DNA of 64,000 nt from Flavobacteriales bacterium UBA5040 (GTDB taxonomy: Bacteria; Bacteroidota; Bacteroidia; Flavobacteriales; Weeksellaceae): positions 186,001-250,000 of the forward strand of contig DIBY01000022.1 in assembly GCA_002415135.1 (NCBI GenBank), written 5' to 3'. The notes under the pieces were generated by a model. It made no database searches and was not told the origin of the DNA. It saw only the letters and a program-made list of their open reading frames with translations. Of this stretch, positions 51,374 through 60,914 are shown piece by piece. How positions within the stretch are numbered: the stretch's first letter is position 1; each line of letters opens with the position of its first letter. The position numbers were made by a program, and so were the translations under genes.

Positions 51374-52290
51374 TGAGAAAATTTTTAATTAAAACAACTT
51401 TGTTTTTTATCCTTACTATTTTAGGGCTTTCATTTATTTTAATGAAATATGGTGGATATGTAGATTATTTTTACGAGAAATTTACCGTACCCAAGCAGGC
51501 GTCCATGATTTTGGGTGACTCCAGAAGTTTACAGGGGATTCAGCCTCAAATCATGAATCAGGAATTGAAAGATACAGGTCTTAACTTACCGATATTTAAT
51601 TATAGCTTTACAATCGCCCAGATTAATTATGGTAAACCTTACACTGAAAGTATAAAGAAAAAACTAAAACCCTCAAAAAATGGTCTATTTATTTTAAGTG
51701 TCAACCCTTGGCTTTTCACAGGACGGGAGGGCGATGATTTAAAAAACGGTATTTATTCGGAGGCAGATTCGCCTCCAAACAATATGTATTTTGTAAATGA
51801 AAACCCCAATTTTGAATATTTTATTAGAAATTTTCATTATTTCTTTTTTAAGGCCGTATTTAAAAAGAAAGCAAAATTGCATAAGAATGGTTGGCTAGAG
51901 GAAACCAATCTTCCCAAAGATTCCGCGACTTTAAATGAATGGAAAAATAACCAGGTTAAACTCTACAAAGATTTTTCGCAGAAATGGAAAAAAAGTGCTA
52001 TTAGAATGAATGATTTTATTGTGCTCATCAATTATTTAAAGAAAAATGGGACTGTAGTTTTAGTACGCATGCCAGTCGATCCTAAAATTCTCGAGGTAGA
52101 AAATAATTTCTGGAGGGATTTTGATAATGATATTAATTCCTTAGCGAAGCAAAATAATTTAAAATATATTAATTTTCCCCAAAGTAATAAATATAAAACT
52201 TACGATGGTAATCATATTGATAAATTTGGTGGGGTACCTTTTACGAAAGAATTATGTGATTCGATAAAATCGAAAAATAAATGGAGATAA
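51373..52290 (+). CDS. SGNH-fold partner of the MBOAT acyltransferase (AlgJ/DltD-like)
   Basis: A 305-residue protein with an N-terminal membrane anchor (about 4-26, FLIKTTLFFILTILGLSFIL). The SGNH-hydrolase features appear: ILGDSRSLQG with the nucleophile-position Ser50, and the C-terminal catalytic Asp278 and His281 in DGNHIDKFGG. It would act outside the membrane, taking acetyl groups from the MBOAT protein and placing them on sugars. Its ATG overlaps the MBOAT stop by 1 bp (TAATG). This MBOAT plus SGNH-like two-gene unit is the standard pattern for O-acetylation. Confidence 0.85.
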   Translation: MRKFLIKTTLFFILTILGLSFILMKYGGYVDYFYEKFTVPKQASMILGDSRSLQGIQPQIMNQELKDTGLNLPIFNYSFTIAQINYGKPYTESIKKKLKPSKNGLFILSVNPWLFTGREGDDLKNGIYSEADSPPNNMYFVNENPNFEYFIRNFHYFFFKAVFKKKAKLHKNGWLEETNLPKDSATLNEWKNNQVKLYKDFSQKWKKSAIRMNDFIVLINYLKKNGTVVLVRMPVDPKILEVENNFWRDFDNDINSLAKQNNLKYINFPQSNKYKTYDGNHIDKFGGVPFTKELCDSIKSKNKWR

Positions 52291-52399
52291 ATTTAAAAAA
52301 AAAGTATCATTTGAACTTAACATCCTCTAGAAAATTAAATAAATAATTTCATGAGTTTATGGTATTAATTCAGTCTGATCTCAAGCTTAATTTTAAAAA

Positions 52400-53476
52400 A
52401 TGAAGATTCTCTACATCACCAACGGCATCACCGGTTCCGGCGGACTCGAAAGGGTTCTTTCGGTTAAAGCTTCCTTATTAACAGATGACTTTGGATATGA
52501 AGTTCATCTATTAAGTTTAAACGAAATCGGAAAAGAACCTTTTTTCTCTTTTTCAGATAAAGTTCTCCATCATTCTATCTCAGTGACAGGAAATCCACTC
52601 CACTATTTTTTACAATATAAAAAAGGAATTCAGAAAGTGGTTGATGATATTAAACCCGATCTAATTTCCGTTTGTGATGATGCTTTAAAGGGTTTTTTTC
52701 TACCACAAATTATAAATACTACCGCAAAGTGGATTTATGAAAGTCACGCTTCCCTATTGCTTGAAGATAAAGGATCAGGGATTCCTTTCGCAAAAAAAAT
52801 GCAACACCGCCTCAAGCACTATTTAGGAAATACTTTTTCAAAAGTCATCTTATTAACAGAAGGAAATAGAAAAGAATGGCAGTTAAATAATTTTCTGGTG
52901 ATCCCCAATCCCGCACCATTTGAAACAAAGGAATTTTCTACGCTTAAAAATAAAAGAATTATTGCTGTGGGGAGTTATAGTTATAATAAAGGGTATGACT
53001 TATTGCTCAAAATCTGGGAGCAAATAGAAGAAGACTTTCCTGGCTGGGAACTCAATGTTTATGGACGGGAAACGCAAAAGAACCTGCAGCACATTGCAGA
53101 AAATCTCCATTTGGAAAACATTCATTTTTATGATCCAGTTGCCGATATCGGAGCAAAATATTTGGACTCTTCTATAATGGTTTTGCCATCCCGTTCTGAA
53201 GGTTTCGGTATGGTGCTCATTGAAGCCATGACTTTCGGACTTCCTGTGATCAGTTTCGATTGCCCAAATGGCCCGAAAGATATTGTAACTGACGGTAAAG
53301 ATGGTTTTCTAGTACAGAATGGCAATACTTACGAATTTGCAGAGAAATTGAAATCACTGATGTCACGCGAAAACTTACGACAGGACATGGGCAAAAAAGC
53401 CACAGAAAATGTACAGCGCTTTTCGGCTATAAGAATTGTCGAACAATGGGATGCGTTATTCCGAAGTTTAATTTGA
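52400..53476 (+). CDS. Family 4 glycosyltransferase
   Basis: A 358-residue GT-B protein. LYITNGITGSGGLERVLSVK at the start, IIAVGSYSYNKGYDLLLKIW (about 190-209) and the EX7E motif SRSEGFGMVLIEAMTFGLPV with both Glu. It is similar over the whole length to the gene at 53861 (both carry KILYxTxx...GGxE(R/K)VLSxKA and a NxxPxG or PxGP ending of the donor domain), so the two arose by duplication. Donor unknown; a GalNAc or Glc donor is a common match for such enzymes, but this is not shown by the sequence. Confidence 0.9.
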   Translation: MKILYITNGITGSGGLERVLSVKASLLTDDFGYEVHLLSLNEIGKEPFFSFSDKVLHHSISVTGNPLHYFLQYKKGIQKVVDDIKPDLISVCDDALKGFFLPQIINTTAKWIYESHASLLLEDKGSGIPFAKKMQHRLKHYLGNTFSKVILLTEGNRKEWQLNNFLVIPNPAPFETKEFSTLKNKRIIAVGSYSYNKGYDLLLKIWEQIEEDFPGWELNVYGRETQKNLQHIAENLHLENIHFYDPVADIGAKYLDSSIMVLPSRSEGFGMVLIEAMTFGLPVISFDCPNGPKDIVTDGKDGFLVQNGNTYEFAEKLKSLMSRENLRQDMGKKATENVQRFSAIRIVEQWDALFRSLI

Positions 53477-53860
53477 CAAGGAATTGGATTTTAAACCTGC
53501 GCTTGTCATTGCGGATTATGGCAGGGCCTTTTTCTGGAACAGGACTTCTTAATGACAACCTACGCTTGTCATTCCGTAGGAATCTCCGTGTACAATCATC
53601 CTGCTATCACCGTTGGGACGCTTACAGCGTGACAAGGGTTGGGTTTTAAAACTGGTTCTCGTTAAAAGTCGCACATTTGTAATTCCGTAGGAATCTCATC
53701 GATATTGCTGTTGTCTTTTACGGTAGTTCTGTCATTAAAGTCGCTACTTTTTTAGCGTGGCAAATGTGCGTTTTTAAGACGATTTAGCTGTAGCAGTAGA
53801 AAGTGAATTCCTAACTAAAATTTCTTTATTTTTGCTAATTACCCAACACCCGACTAACCA
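53477..53860. repeat. Spacer with palindromic repeats between two paralogous glycosyltransferases
   Basis: gtcattccgtaggaatctc at 53568 and a variant gtaattccgtaggaatctc at 53679 both contain the palindrome attcc-gta-ggaat. An inverted repeat cgcacatttg (53670-53679) / caaatgtgcg (53761-53770) followed by ttttt encloses about 80 bp, including a small cgcta...tagcg hairpin. No gene is seen. Confidence 0.75.
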
Positions 53861-54982
53861 TTGAAAATCCTCTACCTTACCGACCAAACCTATCTTCATG
53901 GGGGGATTGAAAAAGTACTCTCCCAAAAAGCAAATTATTTTGCAGATATTTTTGGTGATGAGGTTACGATTGTAACTTATAATCAAATGGATAATAATCC
54001 CTGTTATGTTTTTAGTGATAAAATAAAGTTCATCGATTTAGGAGTGAATTATGAAGTTGGGAAAAGCTATTTTCATCCGCGTCATTTACAAAAAATACCT
54101 TATCATCTATCATCTTTAAATAAGATATTATTAAAAATTCAGCCTGATATTGTTATAAGCTCAAGTTTTGGTCCAGACTTCTACTTTCTCCCCTACCTCC
54201 AAAGACAGATTCCGAAAATTAAAGAATTTCATACAACAAGGTATTTTTCATCACAAGTGACTAACTTTAAAGCAAATATTTTTCAACGGATAACGCATCA
54301 TATTGAAAAGAGCTTCACAAAATTGGTTATCTTAAATGAAGATGAATTGCCATATTATCACTCTGATAATATGACAGTAATTCCAAATCCTGCAGAAATA
54401 GACTGTACAATATGTACACTGCATCAAAAAAGAATCATTTCAGCCGGAAGAATTTCATATCAAAAAAACTTTGAAGATTTAATTGAAATAGGGAAGCAAG
54501 TTTTGCAATGTTTTCCTGATTGGCAAATTCATATTTATGGCGATGATTATCTTGGCAGGCAAGAAATTTTACAACAAAATATCAATAATTTGAATTTGCA
54601 AAATAATATTTTTTTTAAGGGCACAACTTCAGATTTGAAAAATACTTTTTTGGATTATAGTATTTATGTTATGACTTCTAATCACGAAACATTTCCCATG
54701 GTTTTATTGGAAGCACTTTCCGTAGGGTTACCAGTTATTTCTTATGATTGTCCTACAGGACCTAGTCGCATTTTGGCAGATAATGAAGATTCTTTTCTTG
54801 TACCTTATAAAAATTTAGATATTTTTGTACAGAAACTTAAAGAACTGATGCAAGACGAAAACCTTCGCATACAAATGGGGGGAAAAGGGCGGGAAAACGT
54901 GCAGCGTTTCAGTATCGAAAAAATCATGAAACAGTGGAACGGTTTATTGAATTCATTGATTATCAAAAAGACTAATCCCTAA
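53861..54982 (+). CDS. Family 4 glycosyltransferase (paralogue of the previous one)
   Basis: A 373-residue GT-B protein beginning with TTG at 53861 (MKILYLTDQTYLHGGIEKVL). The donor domain has IISAGRISYQKNFEDLIEIG, SNHETFPMVLLEALSVGLPV (EX7E, both Glu present) and YDCPTGPSRIL. It shares layout and several motifs with the gene at 52400, from which it is separated by repeat DNA. The variation is in the acceptor half, which suggests that the two act at different positions of the chain. Confidence 0.9.
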   Translation: MKILYLTDQTYLHGGIEKVLSQKANYFADIFGDEVTIVTYNQMDNNPCYVFSDKIKFIDLGVNYEVGKSYFHPRHLQKIPYHLSSLNKILLKIQPDIVISSSFGPDFYFLPYLQRQIPKIKEFHTTRYFSSQVTNFKANIFQRITHHIEKSFTKLVILNEDELPYYHSDNMTVIPNPAEIDCTICTLHQKRIISAGRISYQKNFEDLIEIGKQVLQCFPDWQIHIYGDDYLGRQEILQQNINNLNLQNNIFFKGTTSDLKNTFLDYSIYVMTSNHETFPMVLLEALSVGLPVISYDCPTGPSRILADNEDSFLVPYKNLDIFVQKLKELMQDENLRIQMGGKGRENVQRFSIEKIMKQWNGLLNSLIIKKTNP

Positions 54983-55021
54983 TATCCATCACCCACCACT
55001 CAACACTTAAAACCTCATCCC

Positions 55022-56122
55022 TTGTTCGACTGGATACCAATAGAATCTTACACCAACATTCAATATCAAGTATTGTTTGTGATTGCCATGCTCATTGCTT
55101 TCCACGCGATTATTTTCGATATTAAAGATGAACAAAGTATTAATTTCTTTTATTCCTTTGGTTATTTGGTTGTAATTGCGATGGTTTTGTATATGGGTCT
55201 AAGACCTGTCAGTTATGTGTTTTTTGATACGGTCAATTACGCAAAAGCGTATGAATTGATGCAAAAGGGAGTTGCCGTTACCATAGAAAAAGATTATTTA
55301 TTTAACTACTTCATGAAGTTTTGCAGTGGCTTTATGGATGTTAATTATTTTTTTTTATTGGTAGATATTTTATACATAGGTCCTCTTTTTCTATTTTCTC
55401 GTAAATATTTTGAACGATATTGGTTTTTTGCTATGTTCATGTTTATATGCTCCTATTCGTTTTGGACCTATGGGGTTAACGGTCTTCGAAACGGATTGGC
55501 TACTTCCTTTTTCATCATGGGACTATGCGTTTATGATAAAAAATACTGGATGTATTTTTGGTTTTTATTGGGCTATTTCATGCATGCCTCTCTTGTTATT
55601 CCCATTGCCGCTTTTATTATTTCCGGCATCTATAAAAATCCTAAAATTTATCTTTATATCTGGTTAGTGTCCATTCCTTTATCGTTGGTAGGTGGCAGTT
55701 CGTGGACAAGTCTTATCGCAGATTTAGGTTTTGAAGAGCGTACATCAGGTTATTTAACCAATACCGAAGAAAGCATGAGCCAATTTTCCCAGACAGGCTT
55801 TCGGTGGGATTTCTTGATATATAGTGGTTCTGCAGTTTTGGCGGGGGCTTATTTTATTTTAGTGAAAAAAATTACAGATAAATTCTATATCCATCTATTT
55901 GGGATCTATTGTATCGCCAATGCTTTTTGGATTCTCGTTATTACTGCCGCCTTCAGTAACCGTTTCGCCTATCTGTCCTGGTTTTTAATGCCAGCAATAT
56001 TTGCATATCCGATGTTTAAATATAAAATATGGAAGGAGCAATACAAAGTTTTTGGCGGTATTTTATTTGCCTATTTTATGTTTACCTACTATATGTTTAT
56101 TGTAAAATATCTGCTTAAATAA
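55022..56122 (+). CDS. EpsG-type polysaccharide polymerase candidate
   Basis: A 366-residue membrane protein starting at TTG 55022, with about nine helices. VLYMGLRPVSYVFFDTVNYAKAY (about 57-79) and FWTYGVNGLRNGLATSFFIMG (about 144-164) match the EpsG/Wzy-like polymerase pattern, with Arg and Asn residues in the loops that hold the active site in that family. It would join repeat units on the periplasmic side. Its presence in a locus that also has a Wzm/Wzt exporter is unusual and is discussed under findings. Confidence 0.8.
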   Translation: MFDWIPIESYTNIQYQVLFVIAMLIAFHAIIFDIKDEQSINFFYSFGYLVVIAMVLYMGLRPVSYVFFDTVNYAKAYELMQKGVAVTIEKDYLFNYFMKFCSGFMDVNYFFLLVDILYIGPLFLFSRKYFERYWFFAMFMFICSYSFWTYGVNGLRNGLATSFFIMGLCVYDKKYWMYFWFLLGYFMHASLVIPIAAFIISGIYKNPKIYLYIWLVSIPLSLVGGSSWTSLIADLGFEERTSGYLTNTEESMSQFSQTGFRWDFLIYSGSAVLAGAYFILVKKITDKFYIHLFGIYCIANAFWILVITAAFSNRFAYLSWFLMPAIFAYPMFKYKIWKEQYKVFGGILFAYFMFTYYMFIVKYLLK

Positions 56123-56153
56123 ATAGGATATATTTGTATTTTCATAAAAAAAC

Positions 56154-57134
56154 ATGCCGCTAATTTCAATAATAATTCCCTGTTATAATGTAGAACAATA
56201 TCTTGAAAAATGTATTGATTCTGTATATGATCAAAAGTTAAGTGAGAGTGAATTTGAATTGATTATCATAAATGATGGATCCACCGATCGAAGTGTTGCA
56301 ATTGCTAAAGAACTATTTTTAAATAGAAGCAATGCAAAGATAATTTCGCAAGAAAATAAAGGTCTTGGTGGAGCACGCAATACGGGAATTTTAAATGCAG
56401 TGGGAAAATATATTATTTTTCTAGATGCTGATGATCAGCTGGTGTTGCAAAATTATTTTTTTTTGAAAAACTGTAATGCTCAAATTATTCAACTGGCATC
56501 TGAAAATGTTTTAAATTCTGGACATGTCATTAGTAGCTACCATCCTCCAAATATTACCAATATTAAGGGCAGAGATTTTTGGTTAAATCATGAGATCATG
56601 CCCTCAGCATGCAATAAAATGTATCTAAGAACTTTTCTTCTTGATTACAGCTTAGAATTTAAGGAACATCTTTATAGTGAAGATATTGAATTTAATTCAC
56701 GTGCTTTTTTTTATGCAGAATATGTGAAAGTTAAAAATCAAGTACTGCAGCATTTTTTGCAGACGCCAGATTCTATAACCAGAAACAATTGTATCACCAA
56801 TCGTAGAAAACTTTTCGGCGATCTTTTTACGATTATTAAATATCTAGTATTATTTAAAGAGGACAAATCTAAGTTGTTAGAAGATAAAAGGTATTTTGAT
56901 AAAATCATTAGTGATATAGGTGTGGGTGCTCTGTATTTTGGATTACGAAACGCCATCGAAAAATCCGAAATTTACAGACTGAAAAAATACCTTTTAGATC
57001 ATAAGATCCCTATTTTTACCATTAAATATGATAATAAAAATAAAAACTTATTTAAGTATATTTTACGCATTCCCTTTGCTATTGGACTATTAAAAATAAT
57101 ATTAAAAAATGAAAGTTCTTCAGATTATAGATAG
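56154..57134 (+). CDS. Family 2 glycosyltransferase
   Basis: A 326-residue GT-A protein. MPLISIIIPCYNVEQYLEKC, LIIINDGSTDRSVAI (about 37-51), SQENKGLGGARNTGI and YIIFLDADDQLVLQN (about 86-100) are all present. The start ATG (56154) is 31 bp after the polymerase stop. Its last 26 bp overlap the GT4 gene at 57109, suggesting coupling. Confidence 0.9.
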   Translation: MPLISIIIPCYNVEQYLEKCIDSVYDQKLSESEFELIIINDGSTDRSVAIAKELFLNRSNAKIISQENKGLGGARNTGILNAVGKYIIFLDADDQLVLQNYFFLKNCNAQIIQLASENVLNSGHVISSYHPPNITNIKGRDFWLNHEIMPSACNKMYLRTFLLDYSLEFKEHLYSEDIEFNSRAFFYAEYVKVKNQVLQHFLQTPDSITRNNCITNRRKLFGDLFTIIKYLVLFKEDKSKLLEDKRYFDKIISDIGVGALYFGLRNAIEKSEIYRLKKYLLDHKIPIFTIKYDNKNKNLFKYILRIPFAIGLLKIILKNESSSDYR

Positions 57135-58200
57135 CCTTCCAGCCACTAGTGGCGGAGCAAGGTTTGTCGTTAATTTAGTTAAAAAATTAGCAGAAAGAAA
57201 AATTGATTGCCAGCTTCTGCTCATTGATGGTGCTGCATCACACTTTCTTGATGAACTGAAATTGGCTAATATAAAAATTATTAGTTTGGATGATGGTGTA
57301 AAAAATAGATATCGTCTTGAATACATCAGAAAAATATCTTGTTTGATGTCTAGTTTTGATGTTGTACATGTTCACGTTTTTCCTGCTTCCTACTTGGTAG
57401 CTGCTGCAACGGTACTAAAAAAAAATAAAGTAGCTGTTGTATTTACAGAACATAGTTCCTTTAACAGGCGAGCAACCCATTGGGCTTTTAAATTAATCGA
57501 AAAGTTCGTCTATTCACGGTTCAATAGAATAATATGTTTATCTGATCAGGTTTTAAATTTTGTTACCAAAAATCTTTCCATATCTTTAGAGAAGCTTTGC
57601 ATTATTGAAAATGCCATCGACCCCCACGCATTGACTAATGTAGTTCCTTATTCTAAGAAGGAACTTGGATATGAGGAAAGTGATAGGCTTCTTCTTATGA
57701 GTGCAAGGTTAACCTTGCCAAAAAATCATAAGGTTCTTATTGAAGCAATGTACTTATTACCGGAAAACGTTAAACTTTTATTAGCTGGCGATGGAATCTT
57801 AAAAGAGGAATTGCAAACGCAAGTCTATAAATTAGGTCTCACGGGCAGAGTACAATTTCTAGGTTCTCGGAAAGATGTTTTCCGCCTTATGAAATCAGTT
57901 GATATTAATGTTTTGTCTTCTAATTTTGAAGGCCTATCTTTAGCAGCTTTGGAAGCTATGACTGCTGGAAAACCTTTTATTGCCTCCAACGTTGAAGGGT
58001 TGGACTTTGTGGTGCAAGACCCTCGTTTGCTTTTTGAAAACAATCCGAAAAGTATAGCGATGCTTGTTTCAGATTTAATTAATAATGAGCAATTACGGAA
58101 AACTGCTGTAGAAATTTGTGCTGAACGTTCTGAAAAATATGATATTGATGTGATGGTAGATAAATATATTGGGGTTTACGAAGAAGTTTTGAAAAAATAA
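57109..58200 (+). CDS. Family 4 glycosyltransferase
   Basis: A 363-residue GT-B protein. The N-terminal loop SLPATSGGARFVVNLVKKLA (about 8-27), donor-site LLMSARLTLPKNHKVLIEAM, LLLAGDGILKEELQTQV and the EX7E motif SSNFEGLSLAALEAMTAGKPF with both Glu. The start overlaps the upstream GT2 by 26 bp, and the stop is 2 bp before the next gene. It is of the type that adds sugars to polyprenol-linked chains, but the donor is not evident. Confidence 0.9.
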   Translation: MKVLQIIDSLPATSGGARFVVNLVKKLAERKIDCQLLLIDGAASHFLDELKLANIKIISLDDGVKNRYRLEYIRKISCLMSSFDVVHVHVFPASYLVAAATVLKKNKVAVVFTEHSSFNRRATHWAFKLIEKFVYSRFNRIICLSDQVLNFVTKNLSISLEKLCIIENAIDPHALTNVVPYSKKELGYEESDRLLLMSARLTLPKNHKVLIEAMYLLPENVKLLLAGDGILKEELQTQVYKLGLTGRVQFLGSRKDVFRLMKSVDINVLSSNFEGLSLAALEAMTAGKPFIASNVEGLDFVVQDPRLLFENNPKSIAMLVSDLINNEQLRKTAVEICAERSEKYDIDVMVDKYIGVYEEVLKK

Positions 58201-58202
58201 AA

Positions 58203-59345
58203 ATGGCAGATAAAAAAAAATTATTCATCATTACCACTGTCCCCATGTCCTTTGTTTTTTTTAAAGGCCAACTTTTGGTGTTGCGCGAGAAATTTGATCT
58301 AACTCTTGTTTCATCACCAGAACCTGCTTTATACGAAACGGCGACTTATAACAAAGTAAAATCCCACGGCATTAAAATGGCGAGAGAGATTTCCTTATTT
58401 TCTGATTTGGTAAGTCTCTTTAGATTAATCCTTTATTTTCTCTCAGATAAGCCGGATATCCTGCATGCCAATACCCCTAAAGCAAGCTTGCTATCCCTTG
58501 CAGCGGGTTGGTTGTGTCAAGTACCAACGAGGATTTATTATGTGCACGGTTTAAGGTATCAGGGTGAAAAAGGCTTCAATGAAAAACTACTGATGAATAT
58601 GGAAAAATTATCATGTTTTTTTGCCACTGATATTATTGCCGTTAGTAATGGCGTAAAAGACCACCTGCAGCAAGATTTTATTACCAGTAAAGAAATAACG
58701 GTAATTTGGAATGGCAGTATTAATGGAATCGATTTAGATTATTTTGATCCTGTTCATCCTGATGTTGGTAATGTGAGAACCGACCACTCAATAGATCTTC
58801 ACGAATTTGTATTCGGTTTTTTAGGTAGATTGGTAGGTGATAAGGGGATTAACGAACTTGTGGCTGCATTTGAACAATTGAATCTAGAGTATTCAAATAT
58901 TAAATTGCTGTTAGTAGGTGGTTACGAATCTCATTTGGATCCTTTACAGCAAGAGACTCTTTTGTCAATAGAGACCAATCCCAATATTGTACATGTCGGT
59001 TTTCAGGAAGATGTCAGGCCCTACTTAAAAGCAATGGATTTATTTGTCTTCCCGTCTTATAGAGAGGGCTTTGGTATTTCTATAATGGAAGCCGCTGCAA
59101 TGAATGTTCCCGCGATTTCGTCCAATATTACTGGATGTAATGAAATTATCGAAGATGAGGTTAACGGATTTTTAATTCCGATAAAAGACCAGGATGCACT
59201 CTTTGCAAAAATGAAATTTGCTCTTGAAAATCGATTGATGATTGATGCCATCTCTAAGACAACTAGAACGATGATTGCGGCTAAATTTGAACAGCAGAAA
59301 TTGTGGGATAAAATTGTAAGTTTTTATGAAGAAATAAAGCACTAA
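58203..59345 (+). CDS. Family 4 glycosyltransferase (CapM/PglA-like)
   Basis: A 380-residue GT-B protein. The N-terminal half has LHANTPKASLLSLAAGWLCQ (about 95-114) and YYVHGLRYQGEKG; the donor half has WNGSINGIDLDYFDP, VFGFLGRLVGDKGINELV, LLLVGGYESHLDPLQQETL and SYREGFGISIMEAAAMNVPA (EX7E complete). It resembles the PglA/CapM group acting on undecaprenyl-linked amino sugars. The gene at 60915 is a clear paralogue. The stop is 31 bp before the next GT2. Confidence 0.9.
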   Translation: MADKKKLFIITTVPMSFVFFKGQLLVLREKFDLTLVSSPEPALYETATYNKVKSHGIKMAREISLFSDLVSLFRLILYFLSDKPDILHANTPKASLLSLAAGWLCQVPTRIYYVHGLRYQGEKGFNEKLLMNMEKLSCFFATDIIAVSNGVKDHLQQDFITSKEITVIWNGSINGIDLDYFDPVHPDVGNVRTDHSIDLHEFVFGFLGRLVGDKGINELVAAFEQLNLEYSNIKLLLVGGYESHLDPLQQETLLSIETNPNIVHVGFQEDVRPYLKAMDLFVFPSYREGFGISIMEAAAMNVPAISSNITGCNEIIEDEVNGFLIPIKDQDALFAKMKFALENRLMIDAISKTTRTMIAAKFEQQKLWDKIVSFYEEIKH

Positions 59346-59376
59346 AGTCATTGTGTTTACCTTGTATTATAAATAA

Positions 59377-60291
59377 ATGAAAAAACTAACCGTCTTTACC
59401 CCAACCTACAACCGTGCGTACTGCCTCGGGGACTTATACCGAAGTCTCTGCTGCCAGTCCTCTACGGATTTTCTGTGGTTGGTCATTGACGACGGATCTA
59501 CCGATAACACAAAATCTTTGATAGAGGAATGGAGAGAAGCAGGAACAATAGAAATAAAGTATATCTATAAAGAAAATGGCGGCATGCATACCGCTCACAA
59601 TTTGGCTTATGATAACATCGACACTCAACTTAATATTTGCATCGATTCTGATGATCAGATGACGAATGACGCCGTAGCATTAATCAATGCCTTTTGGGAT
59701 AAAAATAAAGCAGACCAGTATGCCGGTATTTTAGGGCTGGATATTTACAAAGACGGTCGAATTGTTTCTACTAAGAAATTGCCTGAAAACATAGCAGCTG
59801 GGAAGTATTACACACTGGCGGGAAAGTACGGACTTCAGGGTGACATCAAATTCGTTTACGTAACTGAAATCATTAAAAAGTATATGCCATATCCTGTTTT
59901 TGAAGGCGAGATCTTTACCCCTTTGGGATATAAATATCTACTGGTAGATCATGATTATGATATGCTTTTCCTCAATGAACCCCTTTGTATTGTAGATTAT
60001 CGCACAGATGGAAACAGTCATAATCTCATAAAACAGTATTTCCGGAATCCACAGGGTTTTTTGGAGGAAAGAAAAGTCAGAATGAGTAAATCTTATACTT
60101 TGGGAGAACGCTTCAAAAATACTGTTCATTTTGTAACAGGTCAGTTGATCCTAAAAAAGTATCAATTTTGGTCTGACAGCACGAATAAACCCTTAACTTT
60201 ATTGGCAATGCCTGCGGGTTTATTATATTATTTTTATCTTCAATATAAATTAAAATATGACCGGACGAGAAAGTTTCAGAGAGTATCATAA
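59377..60291 (+). CDS. Family 2 glycosyltransferase
   Basis: A 304-residue GT-A protein. LTVFTPTYNRAYCLGDLYRS, LVIDDGSTDNTKSLI (about 34-48) and LNICIDSDDQMTNDAVALI (about 86-104) are intact. A C-terminal hydrophobic segment (LTLLAMPAGLLYYFYLQYKL) may attach it to the membrane. It overlaps the hexapeptide acyltransferase gene by 35 bp at its end. Confidence 0.9.
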   Translation: MKKLTVFTPTYNRAYCLGDLYRSLCCQSSTDFLWLVIDDGSTDNTKSLIEEWREAGTIEIKYIYKENGGMHTAHNLAYDNIDTQLNICIDSDDQMTNDAVALINAFWDKNKADQYAGILGLDIYKDGRIVSTKKLPENIAAGKYYTLAGKYGLQGDIKFVYVTEIIKKYMPYPVFEGEIFTPLGYKYLLVDHDYDMLFLNEPLCIVDYRTDGNSHNLIKQYFRNPQGFLEERKVRMSKSYTLGERFKNTVHFVTGQLILKKYQFWSDSTNKPLTLLAMPAGLLYYFYLQYKLKYDRTRKFQRVS

Positions 60292-60823
60292 AGTGATCAG
60301 CTTCTTAGCGATTCTATTTTCTGTCTTTGGTAAGGTTGGAAATGGTTTTCTATTGAATTTTTTTCGCAATACGAATGGCAGCATAGGCTTGTTGCTGCGG
60401 TATATCTTTCTGAAAAATACCGCGCAGGCAGTAGGAATAAATGTTTCAGTTCAACCCGGAGTTTATTTATTAAATACAGGTAAACTTCGAATTGGAGATA
60501 ATGTAAGTATCCATCCAATGTGTTATCTCGATGCAGAGGGCGGTATCGAAATTGCAAACGACGTTTCCATTGCACACGGTTCCAGTATCTTGTCAGCAAA
60601 TCATTCCTGGGATAACCCGGGTGTTTCCATTAAGTATAATAAAGTAAAATTCGCAAAAGTCACCATACGTAATGACGTTTGGATCGGATGTGGTGTGCGG
60701 ATTTTAGCGGGTGTAGAGGTCGGAGGTAGAAGTGTAATAGCAGCGGGCTCAATTGTCAATAAAAATGTCGAATCGAATACTATTGTTGCGGGTGTTCCTG
60801 CGAAAATAGTCAAATCGATTTAA
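60257..60823 (+). CDS. Hexapeptide-repeat acyltransferase (WbbJ/LacA type)
   Basis: A 188-residue left-handed beta-helix enzyme, N-terminal helices first, then turns from about residue 65: GINVSVQPGVYLLN, LRIGDNVSIHPMCYLD, IEIANDVSIAHGSSILSANHSWD, VTIRNDVWIGCGVRILAGVEVG and SVIAAGSIVNKNVE. The catalytic-type His lies in SANHSWD. It would O- or N-acylate a sugar residue. Its 35-bp overlap with the preceding glycosyltransferase gene links the modification to that transferase step. Confidence 0.88.
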   Translation: MTGRESFREYHKVISFLAILFSVFGKVGNGFLLNFFRNTNGSIGLLLRYIFLKNTAQAVGINVSVQPGVYLLNTGKLRIGDNVSIHPMCYLDAEGGIEIANDVSIAHGSSILSANHSWDNPGVSIKYNKVKFAKVTIRNDVWIGCGVRILAGVEVGGRSVIAAGSIVNKNVESNTIVAGVPAKIVKSI

Positions 60824-60914
60824 AAAATCGAGTACCGATATAGCATGAAATAATAACTTGCTTCAATGAAACAAGTTTCAGTATACAAAACACAAATAAA
60901 AAAATGATGAAGTC

